From the NCBI GenBank assembly GCA_934630515.1, contig CAKTVV010000026.1, positions 1-35,404 of the forward strand: DNA of 35,404 nt, in the 5' to 3' direction. Origin of the DNA: an uncultured Eubacteriales bacterium. GTDB taxonomy: Bacteria; Bacillota; Clostridia; Oscillospirales; Acutalibacteraceae. Positions 25,854 through 33,178 of the stretch are shown here, piece after piece. Positions within the stretch are counted from its first letter, which is position 1; every line of letters begins with the position of its first letter. Under the pieces are notes generated by a model. The model ran no database searches, was not told the DNA's origin, and worked only from the letters and a program-made list of their open reading frames with translations. Both the position numbers and the translations under genes were made by a program.

Positions 25854-25979
25854 GTTGTTCACCTCCCTTGTCAGACCTAAAAGCGCTTTCACCCATTAAG
25901 TACGTTTTTTCCGGCGTTGGTCTTATAATTAATAAAAAGTCGTGAATCTTTTTATCAAATAAAAATGATTGTTTTTCTA

Positions 25980-26008
25980 ACTATATCATATTTCCACATT
26001 TCTTTCAA
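25980..26008 (-). promoter_or_regulatory. Sigma-A-type promoter for the ECF sigma operon
   Basis: On the - strand TTGAAA (26003-26008) and TATAGT (25980-25985) are separated by exactly 17 nt. Transcription would start near 25973, giving a leader of about 120 nt before the sigma factor start. Confidence 0.6.
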
Positions 26009-26065
26009 TTCCTACAGAAAATGTCGTAAAATTATTTCAATGCATTCAATATAGGAGTTGAAAAT

Positions 26066-27205
26066 ATGAGAACATACACCCAAGAAGAAAAGCAAGCGGT
26101 CATTGACCGTGTTATATCCGGTGAGCTGTCGACGCATATCCTCGCCGACACCGGCATACCCAAGAGTACATTTTACGGTTGGTTACGAGCTTACCGCGAG
26201 GAACAGGAAGCCGATAACCGAAGGACAGTCAGTATCCGCAATTTTCATTTGCTTGAAAACAAAGTCGCACGTTTGGAGAGCATTGTTGAAATTCTTAAAT
26301 CTGCGCCCTGCACACCCAAGGCACCTTTGAGGCAAAGGCTATACGCTGCCGAACAGCTTTACGGCAAATACAATGTGCACGTGATCTGCGATGCGTTTGA
26401 CATTCCCCGCGGAACGTTTTACAACCACGTTCTCCGCAATAAGAAAGACAACACGTGGTATGCGAAACGCCGTGAAGAACTACGGCTTCGCATACAGGAG
26501 ATCTACGACGAAAGCAATCAGATTTTTGGTGCTGCCAAAATTGCGGCAGTTATGAAAAGTGAAGGATTCAAAGTCAGTAACGAAATGGTACGCACGCTTA
26601 TGCGTGATATGGGGTTAGTCAGCATTCGTCAGTCGGCGAAGAAATTATACGAAGACGAAGGCCGCAAATACAAAAACCTCCTTAACCAAGAGTTTGACAC
26701 GTGCAAACCGAACGAAGTGTGGGTTAGTGATGTTACCTATTTTAAGTACGGCGAAAACGCTTATTATATTTGCGTGATTATCGACCTGTTCTCCCGTATG
26801 GTCGTGGGATATAAGATCAGCAAGACCAACAGCACACAGCTTGTAAAATCAACCTTTCAAATTGCATATAAAGCACGTCAGCCGGATTCAAGTTTGGTTT
26901 TCCATACCGACCGTGGCAGCAACTACCGATCCAAAACAATGAATGATTATATGCGGTCTCTGAACATCACACACTCCTTTTCACGTGCGCATGTGCCGTA
27001 TGACAATTCCGTAATGGAATCGTTCTTTGCTTCTATGAAACGGGAGGAGTTATATCGCACCAAGTATCGCTCGGAATCAGACTTTCGAAGTGCGGTGGAC
27101 AAGTACATGATTTTCTATAATACCAAACGCCCGCACAAGAAATTGCAATACAAGACTCCCGAACAGAAAGAAGAAGAATATGCCTTGAAACTGAAGGATT
27201 TCTGA
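26066..27205 (+). CDS. IS3-family-type transposase (single ORF)
   Basis: 379 residues; ATG preceded by AGGAGTTG. An N-terminal helix-turn-helix (residues about 1-50: YTQEEKQAVIDRVISG, then GIPKSTFYGWLRAY) binds the element ends. A HTH_21-like segment lies at about 130-190 (IQEIYDESNQIFGAAKIAAV). The C-terminal rve integrase core has Asp222 (WVSDVTYF), Asp282 (HTDRGSNY) and Glu318 (NSVMESFF), a DD(35)E triad, so the enzyme is probably active. Most IS3 elements split this protein over two frames joined by -1 frameshifting; here one frame encodes all of it. It stands alone between the sigma factor and the tRNA gene. Confidence 0.93.
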   Translation: MRTYTQEEKQAVIDRVISGELSTHILADTGIPKSTFYGWLRAYREEQEADNRRTVSIRNFHLLENKVARLESIVEILKSAPCTPKAPLRQRLYAAEQLYGKYNVHVICDAFDIPRGTFYNHVLRNKKDNTWYAKRREELRLRIQEIYDESNQIFGAAKIAAVMKSEGFKVSNEMVRTLMRDMGLVSIRQSAKKLYEDEGRKYKNLLNQEFDTCKPNEVWVSDVTYFKYGENAYYICVIIDLFSRMVVGYKISKTNSTQLVKSTFQIAYKARQPDSSLVFHTDRGSNYRSKTMNDYMRSLNITHSFSRAHVPYDNSVMESFFASMKREELYRTKYRSESDFRSAVDKYMIFYNTKRPHKKLQYKTPEQKEEEYALKLKDF

Positions 27206-27255
27206 GACACGTGCAGACAGACTAAAGGGTTCAAAAAGGTTTGTTTTTAATTTTC

Positions 27256-27271
27256 CGGATTGCCAAATCCG
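27256..27271 (+). terminator. Weak hairpin with T run after the transposase
   Basis: CGGATT and AATCCG pair around the loop GCCA; a T6 run follows 9 nt later (27281-27286). The stem is only 6 bp, so this is tentative. Confidence 0.3.
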
Positions 27272-27307
27272 AGTTATTCGTTTTTTAGTCCGACTGACAA
27301 AAAGAAA

Positions 27308-27329
27308 ATGCGACCTCGAAAAGCCGCAT
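27308..27329 (-). terminator. Second terminator downstream of tRNA-Ser
   Basis: On the - strand ATGCGGC and GTCGCAT pair (7 bp, one G-T) around an 8-nt loop and are followed by TTTCTTTTTG. It backs up the hairpin at 27353-27395. Confidence 0.45.
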
Positions 27330-27352
27330 AAATACTGGATTTTATAATAAAA

Positions 27353-27395
27353 ACACCATTGACTCCGAACTTAAGGGTTCAGATTTCAATGGTGT
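27353..27395 (-). terminator. tRNA-Ser transcription terminator
   Basis: ACACCATTGA pairs perfectly with TCAATGGTGT (10 bp) enclosing a smaller GAAC/GTTC stem. On the - strand it starts 7 nt after the tRNA CCA and is followed by TTTTTATTAT, a good U tract. Confidence 0.7.
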
Positions 27396-27402
27396 CTTTA
27401 TA

Positions 27403-27495
27403 TGGCGGAGAAGGAGGGATTCGAACCCTCGAACTGCGTTTAACAGTTACACGATTTCCAATCGTGCGCCCTCGACCGGACTAGGCGACTTCTCC
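27403..27495 (-). tRNA. tRNA-Ser (anticodon GGA)
   Basis: 93 nt including an encoded CCA. The acceptor stem GGAGAAG pairs with CTTCTCC, with discriminator G. The anticodon arm is CACGA-TTGGAAA-TCGTG with anticodon GGA at 27457-27459, reading UCC/UCU. A long variable arm (AACTG...CAGTT) and the TTCGAAT T-loop within GAGGG/CCCTC confirm the serine class. Confidence 0.97.
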
Positions 27496-27535
27496 ATCGG
27501 TCAAGTGATGCGTCTCTCTCGGAAACGCAAGGCAC

Positions 27536-27564
27536 ATTATACTGAATTTCCGGCTGCTTGTCAA
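27536..27564 (-). promoter_or_regulatory. Consensus promoter of tRNA-Ser
   Basis: On the - strand TTGACA (27559-27564), 17 nt, TATAAT (27536-27541): a perfect sigma-A promoter, with the likely start about 34 nt before the mature tRNA. Confidence 0.85.
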
Positions 27565-27635
27565 GCGGAAATACGAAATTTTTCATTTTTCTCGAAATTT
27601 TCCTTGAAAACAGCCATATAGTCGCCCGACGGTGT

Positions 27636-27664
27636 TTGACAGCATCGTCTCCTTGTGCTATTCT
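27636..27664 (+). promoter_or_regulatory. Promoter of the glycosyltransferase-amidase unit
   Basis: TTGACA (27636-27641), 17 nt, then an extended -10 TGC-TATTCT (27659-27664). A TATAATAATAG stretch closer to the gene (about 27682-27694) could be a second -10. The ribosome binding site GAGGAG lies at 27694-27699; a GGAG-caa-CTCC mini-hairpin could mask it. Confidence 0.65.
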
Positions 27665-27707
27665 TGTATAGACGATACTATACTATAATAATAGAGGAGC
27701 AACTCCA

Positions 27708-28679
27708 ATGACCCAGCATCCTGCCGAACCGATTTTGTATTTGGTGATCCCCTGTTATAATGAGGAATCCGTGCTGCCGGTAACGCTGCCGGTGTTTACC
27801 GCTAAGCTGACGGCGTTGACCGGGGCGGGGAGGATCGCACCCGCCAGCCGGGTGCTGCTGGTGGATGACGGCAGCCGGGATTCCACCTGGGCTATCATCA
27901 CCGCTGCTGCGGCGGCGGATCCGCTGGTGGAGGGGCTGCGGCTGTCCCGCAATCGGGGACACCAGAATGCGCTGCTGGCGGGACTGATGGAGGCACGGCG
28001 GTGGGCGGATGTGACGGTGAGTCTGGATTGCGACGGGCAGGACGATCCGGAGGCGATCGACGCCATGCTGGCGGAATACGCAGCCGGATGCGAGGTGGTC
28101 TATGGGGTGCGCCAGGATCGCCGGAGCGACTCCGCCTTCAAGCGGGGGAGCGCCCAGCTGTTCTACCGGCTGATGAACCGGCTGGGGGCGGAGAGCGTCT
28201 ATAACCACGCCGATTACCGTTTGCTGAGCCGCCGGGCGCTGGATGGATTGGCGGAGTTCCCGGAGGTGAACCTCTATCTGCGGGGGCTGGTGCCGCTGGT
28301 GGGCTATCGCAGCAGCAGCGTATATTATACCCGCACCCCTCGGGTGGCAGGGGAGACCCACTATTCGCTGGCGAAAATGCTGCGGCTGGCGATCGACGGC
28401 ATCACCAGTCTCTCGGTGCGTCCCTTAAAGCTCATTACCGGTCTGGGGCTGGGGGTCTCGGCGGTCAGTCTGGTGATGATCCTGTGGAGCGTGATCCGAT
28501 TTTTCTTGGGAAAGACCGTCACCGGTTGGAGCAGTATTATGTGCGTTATCCTGTTTCTGGGGGGAGTGCAGCTGCTGTGCGTGGGGGTGCTGGGTGAATA
28601 TATCGGCAAGATCTATGCCGAGGTGAAGCACCGCCCCCGGTATATCGTATCCGAGACCACTCGCTCGGATGAGCCGTGA
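27708..28679 (+). CDS. GT2 polyprenyl-phosphate glycosyltransferase (GtrB/DPM1-like)
   Basis: 323 residues. A GT-A domain opens with LYLVIPCYNEESVLPVTLP, and the nucleotide-sugar/metal site is SLDCDGQDDPEAIDAML at about residues 105-121. YNHADYRLLSRRALD and the end of the catalytic domain match the GtrB/CsbB/ArnC group. Two TM helices follow at about 238-263 and 275-298, then the LGEYIGKIYAEVKHRPRYIV tail that is highly typical of these enzymes. It transfers a sugar from a nucleotide donor to undecaprenyl phosphate at the inner membrane face, for cell-wall or teichoic acid decoration. The following amidase gene starts 20 nt after its stop. The donor sugar cannot be read from sequence. Confidence 0.93.
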   Translation: MTQHPAEPILYLVIPCYNEESVLPVTLPVFTAKLTALTGAGRIAPASRVLLVDDGSRDSTWAIITAAAAADPLVEGLRLSRNRGHQNALLAGLMEARRWADVTVSLDCDGQDDPEAIDAMLAEYAAGCEVVYGVRQDRRSDSAFKRGSAQLFYRLMNRLGAESVYNHADYRLLSRRALDGLAEFPEVNLYLRGLVPLVGYRSSSVYYTRTPRVAGETHYSLAKMLRLAIDGITSLSVRPLKLITGLGLGVSAVSLVMILWSVIRFFLGKTVTGWSSIMCVILFLGGVQLLCVGVLGEYIGKIYAEVKHRPRYIVSETTRSDEP

Positions 28680-28698
28680 TCGTCGAGGAGGCGTTTTT

Positions 28699-29328
28699 AT
28701 GTCCCGCTCTCGGTATTCCCGTCGCTTTCGCCGCCGGCGCCGCCGGGCCGGCTGGCTGCTGCTGGCGTTGATCGTCGGGATCGCTGCCGGGGCTTTCGGC
28801 GTGGTGCGCTCGGCGCCCCGCCGCCGGGTGGCACGGCTGGAGCAGGTGAGCGTGCCGGATACGGTGGAGAAGGCGCTGCTGCCTATCGGCAGCGCCCGCT
28901 CGGGGCAGCGGCTGGCGGATATCCGGGGCATCGTGATCCACTATGTGGGCAATCCCGGCACCACCGCAATGAATAACCGCAATTACTTTGCCAAGGCGGA
29001 CACGGAGGTCTGCTCGCATTTTGTGGTGGGGCTGAAGGGCGAGGTGGTGCAGTGCCTGCCCCTGTGGGAGCGCTCCGCCGCCAGCAATCAGCGCAACCGG
29101 GATACCATCTCCATCGAGGTCTGTCATCCGGACGACAGCGGTAAATTCCGGGAGGACACCTACGCCTCGCTGGTGCAGCTGACGGCGTGGCTGTGCCGCA
29201 GCGCCGATCTGACCACGGAGGCGGTGATCCGCCACTATGATGTCACCGGCAAGGAGTGCCCCCGCTATTATGTGCGGCATCCCGACGCATGGAAGACGTT
29301 TTTGGCGGATGTGCAGGAGGCGCTGTAG
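28699..29328 (+). CDS. Membrane-anchored N-acetylmuramoyl-L-alanine amidase (Amidase_2)
   Basis: 209 residues from the ATG at 28699, which has GAGGAGG upstream; the in-frame ATG at 28669 overlaps the glycosyltransferase gene without a ribosome binding site. A very basic N-terminus (RRFRRRRRRAG) precedes one TM helix, so the enzyme faces the wall and stays anchored. The Amidase_2/PGRP fold shows zinc ligands His81 (IVIHYVG), His179 (RHYDVTG) and Cys187 (KECPRYY), with the eight-residue His-Cys spacing of T7 lysozyme, and SIEVCHPDD with Glu140. It cleaves the amide between MurNAc and the stem peptide. It is co-transcribed with the glycosyltransferase, suggesting envelope remodelling; a terminator after it is not evident. 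Confidence 0.92.
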   Translation: MSRSRYSRRFRRRRRRAGWLLLALIVGIAAGAFGVVRSAPRRRVARLEQVSVPDTVEKALLPIGSARSGQRLADIRGIVIHYVGNPGTTAMNNRNYFAKADTEVCSHFVVGLKGEVVQCLPLWERSAASNQRNRDTISIEVCHPDDSGKFREDTYASLVQLTAWLCRSADLTTEAVIRHYDVTGKECPRYYVRHPDAWKTFLADVQEAL

Positions 29329-29392
29329 GGGCGCTGTCGAAATTCACAGTTTTCCGCCGGTGGCTTTGGGCAAAAGATGGATCATCCTCTAA

Positions 29393-29421
29393 TTGACAAA
29401 TTCCGTCGGTGGGAGTATACT
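29393..29421 (+). promoter_or_regulatory. Consensus promoter of the xpt-nucleoside transport operon
   Basis: TTGACA (29393-29398), 17 nt, TATACT (29416-29421). Transcription should start near 29428, just before the riboswitch aptamer. Confidence 0.85.
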
Positions 29422-29437
29422 GAAAGCACAACAGGAA

Positions 29438-29512
29438 ACATTCGATATAAATCAAAAGATATGGTTTTGAAGTCTCTACCCGGTCGCCGTAAATGACCGG
29501 ACTATCGATGTG
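29438..29512 (+). promoter_or_regulatory. Guanine-class purine riboswitch aptamer
   Basis: P1 is formed by ACAT(T)CGAT and ATCGATGT. The conserved core elements ATATAA, ATATGG, GTCTCTACC, CCGTAAAT and GGACTAT are all present, with P2 and P3 between them. The ligand-pairing base (position 74 of the xpt aptamer) is C at 29502, which specifies guanine or hypoxanthine and not adenine. Confidence 0.95.
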
Positions 29513-29564
29513 GAAATAACCGGACGATGGCAATCGCTGTCGTCTGCGTCTTGGTTTTTCACAT

Positions 29565-29596
29565 TGCAGAGCGTTCAAAACGCCCTGCAATTTTTT
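29565..29596 (+). terminator. Riboswitch-controlled intrinsic terminator
   Basis: TGCAGAGCGTT pairs with AACGCCCTGCA (one A-C mismatch) and is followed by ATTTTTTGTTTT. A competing pairing joins 29506-29516, the 3' strand of P1, to 29556-29566, just at the foot of this terminator; guanine binding would free the terminator and switch the operon off. Confidence 0.88.
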
Positions 29597-29616
29597 GTTT
29601 TGAGGAGGACAAGCCT

Positions 29617-30192
29617 GTGCAGCTGTTGGAGGATCGGATTCGGCGGGACGGCATCGTGGCGCCCGGAGATGTGCTGCGGGTGGATAGCTTCATCAATCAT
29701 CAGATGGATATGGAGCTGATGAGCGCTTTGGCGGACGAGTTCTATCGTCTGTTTGCCGATGAGGGAGTGCAGCGGGTGCTGACGGTGGAGGCGTCCGGGA
29801 TCGGCATCGCCTGTCTGGTGGCGTATCGGTTCAAGGTGCCGATGGTCTTTGCTAAGAAGTCCAAGACCAGCAATATCCCCGATACGGTGTATACCGCTAC
29901 GGTGAAGTCCTATACCCACGGCAATGTCAATCAGATCATGGTATCCAAGGAGTATCTGCCCGCCGGAGAGCGGGTGCTGCTCATCGACGATTTTCTCGCC
30001 CGGGGCGAGGCGCTGGAGGGGCTGCGCAGTCTGGTGGAGCAGGCAGGCAGCACCGTGGTCGGCGCCGGAATCCTCATTGAAAAGGCATTTCAGGACGGCG
30101 GCGCCCGGCTGCGGCAGGAGGGAATGCGGGTCGAGAGTCTGGCACGGGTCGCCTCCATGAGTGTGGAGGAGGGCGTCCAGTTCGTGCGCTGA
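29617..30192 (+). CDS. xpt: Xanthine phosphoribosyltransferase
   Basis: 191 residues from the GTG at 29617 (GAGGAGG upstream, directly after the riboswitch terminator). The start LLEDRIRRDGIVAPGDVLRV, then DSFINHQMD, is characteristic of Xpt, and the PRPP loop RVLLIDDFLARGEA is at residues 119-132. VLTVEASGIGIACLVAYRF and VFAKKSKTSN complete the family pattern. It converts xanthine and PRPP to XMP in the cytoplasm for purine salvage. Its length matches B. subtilis Xpt. The guanine riboswitch in front and the nucleoside importer behind place it in a salvage operon repressed by guanine. Confidence 0.96.
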   Translation: MQLLEDRIRRDGIVAPGDVLRVDSFINHQMDMELMSALADEFYRLFADEGVQRVLTVEASGIGIACLVAYRFKVPMVFAKKSKTSNIPDTVYTATVKSYTHGNVNQIMVSKEYLPAGERVLLIDDFLARGEALEGLRSLVEQAGSTVVGAGILIEKAFQDGGARLRQEGMRVESLARVASMSVEEGVQFVR

Positions 30193-30210
30193 GCTCAGTA
30201 TTTGGTACGC

Positions 30211-30228
30211 ACCGTCCGCAAGGGCGGT
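30211..30228 (+). other. Intercistronic hairpin with GCAA loop
   Basis: ACCGTCC and GGGCGGT pair (7 bp, one T-G) around GCAA, a GNRA tetraloop. No T run follows, so it is more likely an RNA stability or processing element between xpt and the binding-protein gene than a terminator. Confidence 0.4.
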
Positions 30229-30262
30229 AAATATAAAATGTACAACAAACGGAGGAAATGAC

Positions 30263-31555
30263 ATGAAGAAGATTCTGGCATTCGTTCTGGCAGCAATCAT
30301 GCTGCTGTCTCTGGCAGCCTGCGGCAACAAGGACGGCGGCACCAGCACCCCCAACGGCGACAGCGCCACCGGCGAGACGGCGGATGTGCTGCCCCGCAAG
30401 GACGTCACCTCGGATGTGACGGTTCCGGACGATTTCAAGATCGGTATGATCTGCCTGCATGACGAAAACTCCACCTACGATAATAACTTCATCAAGGCTC
30501 TGAAGTCCGTGCAGAAGGGCTTGGGTCTGAAGGATGAGCAGGTGCTGATTGTTCCCAACATCGGCGAGGACAACAGCTGCTACGACGCCGCCGTGGATCT
30601 GGCGAAAAAGGGTTGCAATGTTATCTTTGCGGACTCCTTCGGCCACGAGTCCTTTGTGAAGAAGGCTGCGCAGGAGTATCCCAACGTGCAGTTCTGCCAT
30701 GCCACCGGTACCTCCGCAAAGCTGGCGGGTATCAAGAACTTCCACAATGCGTTCGCTTCCATCTATGAGGGACGTTATCTGGCGGGTATCGCTGCCGGTA
30801 TGAAGCTCAACGAGATGATCGAGAGCGGCAAGATCACGGCTGAGCAGGCGATCATCGGCTATGTGGGCGCTTTCACCTACGCTGAAGTGGTTTCCGGTAT
30901 GACCTCCTTCTATCTGGGTGCCCGTTCGGTTTGCCCCTCTGCGACCATGAAGGTGCGCTACACCGGCTCCTGGTACGATCAGGCGAAGGAGCAGGAGGCG
31001 GCTACTGCCCTGATTAAGACGGAGAAGTGCGTGCTCATCAGCCAGCATGCCGACTCTCTGGGCGCTCCCACCGCTTGCGAGCTGGAGGGCGTTCCGAACG
31101 TGTCCTATAACGGCAGCACCTATTCCGCCGGCGAAAACTCCTTCATCATCTCCTCGGCGATCAACTGGGCTCCCTACTTCCAGTACATCATCGAGTGTGT
31201 GGCTAAGGGCGAGGATATCGACAGCGACTGGTGCGGCGATATCGCCACCAACTCCGTGGTGCTGAGCGGCCTGAACAAGGGCGTGATGGCGAAGGGCACC
31301 GAGGAGAAGATCAAAGAGGCTGTCAAGGCCTTCGAGGATGGCACCCTGCACGTGTTCGACACCTCCAAGTGGCAGAAGGACGGTCAGACTCTGACCGAGT
31401 ATCAGGCGGACGTGGACGGCGACTTCAAGCCGGATACCAATGTCATTCACGACGGCTACTTCGATGAGTCCAATGCGGGTAAGTTCCGGTCTGCTCCTTA
31501 CTTCGACATCATCATCGACGGTGTCACCAACCTGAACACCAACTACGGCGACTAA
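30263..31555 (+). CDS. nupN: Bmp-family nucleoside-binding lipoprotein
   Basis: 430 residues from the ATG at 30263 (GGAGG upstream). Lipoprotein signal with Cys20 (SLAAC), a Gly/Thr/Ser tether, then a Bmp/PnrA domain: FKIGMICLHDENSTYDNNF, the hinge VIFADSFGHESFVKKAAQEY, and FCHATGTS. IYEGRYLAGIAAGM is highly typical of this family, as is GYVGAFTYAEVVSGMTSFYL. It captures nucleosides, probably guanosine, outside the membrane for the transporter encoded by the next three genes. The symbol follows B. subtilis NupNOPQ by analogy. The domain is longer than usual at the C-terminus, with an Asp-rich tail. Confidence 0.93.
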   Translation: MKKILAFVLAAIMLLSLAACGNKDGGTSTPNGDSATGETADVLPRKDVTSDVTVPDDFKIGMICLHDENSTYDNNFIKALKSVQKGLGLKDEQVLIVPNIGEDNSCYDAAVDLAKKGCNVIFADSFGHESFVKKAAQEYPNVQFCHATGTSAKLAGIKNFHNAFASIYEGRYLAGIAAGMKLNEMIESGKITAEQAIIGYVGAFTYAEVVSGMTSFYLGARSVCPSATMKVRYTGSWYDQAKEQEAATALIKTEKCVLISQHADSLGAPTACELEGVPNVSYNGSTYSAGENSFIISSAINWAPYFQYIIECVAKGEDIDSDWCGDIATNSVVLSGLNKGVMAKGTEEKIKEAVKAFEDGTLHVFDTSKWQKDGQTLTEYQADVDGDFKPDTNVIHDGYFDESNAGKFRSAPYFDIIIDGVTNLNTNYGD

Positions 31556-31577
31556 GCCGCACAAACAGTCAACTGTT

Positions 31578-31608
31578 GGGCTGCTCGCATGGTATGTGCG
31601 GGCAGCCC
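31578..31608 (+). terminator. Intra-operon attenuating hairpin
   Basis: GGGCTGCTCGCA pairs with TGCGGGCAGCCC (12 bp, one T-G) around TGGTATG. CGTTTGGC and then TTTTTCTT follow, so the T run begins about 8 nt after the stem. Partial termination here would keep binding-protein mRNA above that of the membrane components. Confidence 0.65.
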
Positions 31609-31645
31609 CGTTTGGCTTTTTCTTAACCGTCATAGGAGGATGCTT

Positions 31646-33178
31646 GTGAACGCTCTGGAATTGCGCAATGTCACCAAACGCTTTGGCGAGCAGGTGATCG
31701 CCAACAAAAATATCAGCCTGTCGGTGCGCAGCGGCGAGATACTGGCTGTGCTGGGGGAGAACGGCAGCGGAAAGACTACGTTGATGAACATGATCGCCGG
31801 GATCTATCATCCCGATGAGGGCGAGATCTTTGTCAACGATCAACCCGCCGTGATCGCCTCTCCCAAGGACGCCTTCGCCTACGGCATCGGGATGATCCAC
31901 CAGCACTTCAAGCTGGTGGATGTATTCACCGCTACGGAAAATATCGTGCTGGGGATCGAGGACGGCAAGCGATATAACCTCAAGGAGGCAAATAAGCGGG
32001 TGGCGGAGATCTCCGCCAAATACGGCTTTGAGATCGACCCGAAGAAAAAGGTCTACGCCATGTCGGTGTCGGAGAAGCAAACGGTGGAGATCGTCAAGGT
32101 GCTGTACCGGGGCGCAGACATCCTCATTCTGGATGAGCCCACCGCCGTGCTGACCCCGCAGGAGACGGATAAGCTGTTCGCCGTGCTGCGGCGGATGCGG
32201 GATGACGGAAAATCCATTATCATCATCACCCACAAGCTCCACGAGGTGCTGAGTCTGTCCGACCGGGTGGCGGTGCTGCGTAAGGGCGAGTATATCGGTA
32301 CGGTGAATACCGCCGAGACGAACGAGGCGCAGCTGACCGAGATGATGGTGGGCAAAAAGGTGACGCTGAACATTGAGCGCAGCACTCCCCACGATCCGGC
32401 GGATCGGTTGATCGTCCGGGGGGTGGATTGCATCAGCCGGGACGGCGTGCGGCTGCTGGACGATGTGAGCTTTACCGCCCGCAGCGGCGAAATTTTGGGG
32501 ATCGCCGGCATCGCCGGCTCCGGACAGCGGGAGCTGCTGGAGGCGATCGCCGGTCTGCAGCCCCTGTCCGGCGGCGAGATCCTGTACCATGACCCTAAGA
32601 GCGGCAACACCGAGGATCTGCGGAACAAGACCCCCATGCAGATCCGGGAGCTGGGCGTGCGGCTGTCCTTCGTGCCGGAGGATCGGCTGGGTATGGGTCT
32701 GGTCGGCAATATGGATATTGTGGATAATATGATGCTGCGCAGCTATCGCAAGGGTAAGTCGGTTTTCGTGGACCGGCAGCCCCCCCGGCAGCTGGCGGAT
32801 CGCATCATTGAGGATCTGGGTGTGGTGACGCCCGGTCCCTCTACGCCGGTGCGCCGCCTGTCCGGCGGTAATGTGCAGAAGGTGCTGGTGGGACGGGAGA
32901 TCGCCTCGGCGCCGACGGTGCTGATGGCGGCTTACCCGGTACGGGGGCTGGATATCAATTCCTCCTACCTCATTTATAATTTGCTGAACCGGCAGAAGGA
33001 AAACGGCGTGGCGGTCATTTTTGTCGGCGAGGATCTGGATGTGCTGATGGCGCTGTGCGACCGGATCTTGGTGCTGGGCGGCGGACGGATCACCGGCGAG
33101 GTGGACGGGCGCACCACCACCAAGGAGGAGATCGGTCTGCTGATGACCCGCACGAAAGGGGGCAACGCCCGTGGCTAA
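31646..33178 (+). CDS. nupO: Nucleoside ABC transporter double ATPase
   Basis: 510 residues from the GTG at 31646; AGGAGG (31634-31639) is 6 nt upstream and abuts the alternative ATG at 31640. Two ATPase halves. The first has Walker A GENGSGKTT (residues 37-45), signature MSVSEKQTVEI and Walker B ILILDEPTAVLTP, all intact. The second has the degenerate Walker A GIAGSGQREL, signature LSGGNVQKVLVGREI and LMAAYPVRGLD without the usual Walker B acidic pair. This asymmetry is normal for the RbsA/YufO-type ATPases. It powers the nucleoside importer at the inner membrane face and overlaps the next gene by 8 nt. Confidence 0.94.
   Translation: MNALELRNVTKRFGEQVIANKNISLSVRSGEILAVLGENGSGKTTLMNMIAGIYHPDEGEIFVNDQPAVIASPKDAFAYGIGMIHQHFKLVDVFTATENIVLGIEDGKRYNLKEANKRVAEISAKYGFEIDPKKKVYAMSVSEKQTVEIVKVLYRGADILILDEPTAVLTPQETDKLFAVLRRMRDDGKSIIIITHKLHEVLSLSDRVAVLRKGEYIGTVNTAETNEAQLTEMMVGKKVTLNIERSTPHDPADRLIVRGVDCISRDGVRLLDDVSFTARSGEILGIAGIAGSGQRELLEAIAGLQPLSGGEILYHDPKSGNTEDLRNKTPMQIRELGVRLSFVPEDRLGMGLVGNMDIVDNMMLRSYRKGKSVFVDRQPPRQLADRIIEDLGVVTPGPSTPVRRLSGGNVQKVLVGREIASAPTVLMAAYPVRGLDINSSYLIYNLLNRQKENGVAVIFVGEDLDVLMALCDRILVLGGGRITGEVDGRTTTKEEIGLLMTRTKGGNARG

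Larger units (their letters stand above)
26040..27290 (+). mobile_element. IS3-like insertion sequence, ends not resolved
   Basis: The transposase and its AT-rich flanks are the only visible parts. I searched the roughly 170 nt on each side for matching inverted ends and found no convincing pair, so the boundaries given are approximate. Confidence 0.4.

Noticed and set aside
27403..27420. tRNA-Ser 3' end as an integrative-element attachment site
   Set aside because: I looked for a second copy of the tRNA 3' end in the AT-rich patch and found none, and there is no integrase gene.
32400..33178. Second ATPase half as a decayed domain
   Set aside because: The altered Walker motifs are normal for the C-terminal half of RbsA/YufO-type ATPases, so this is not a pseudogene.
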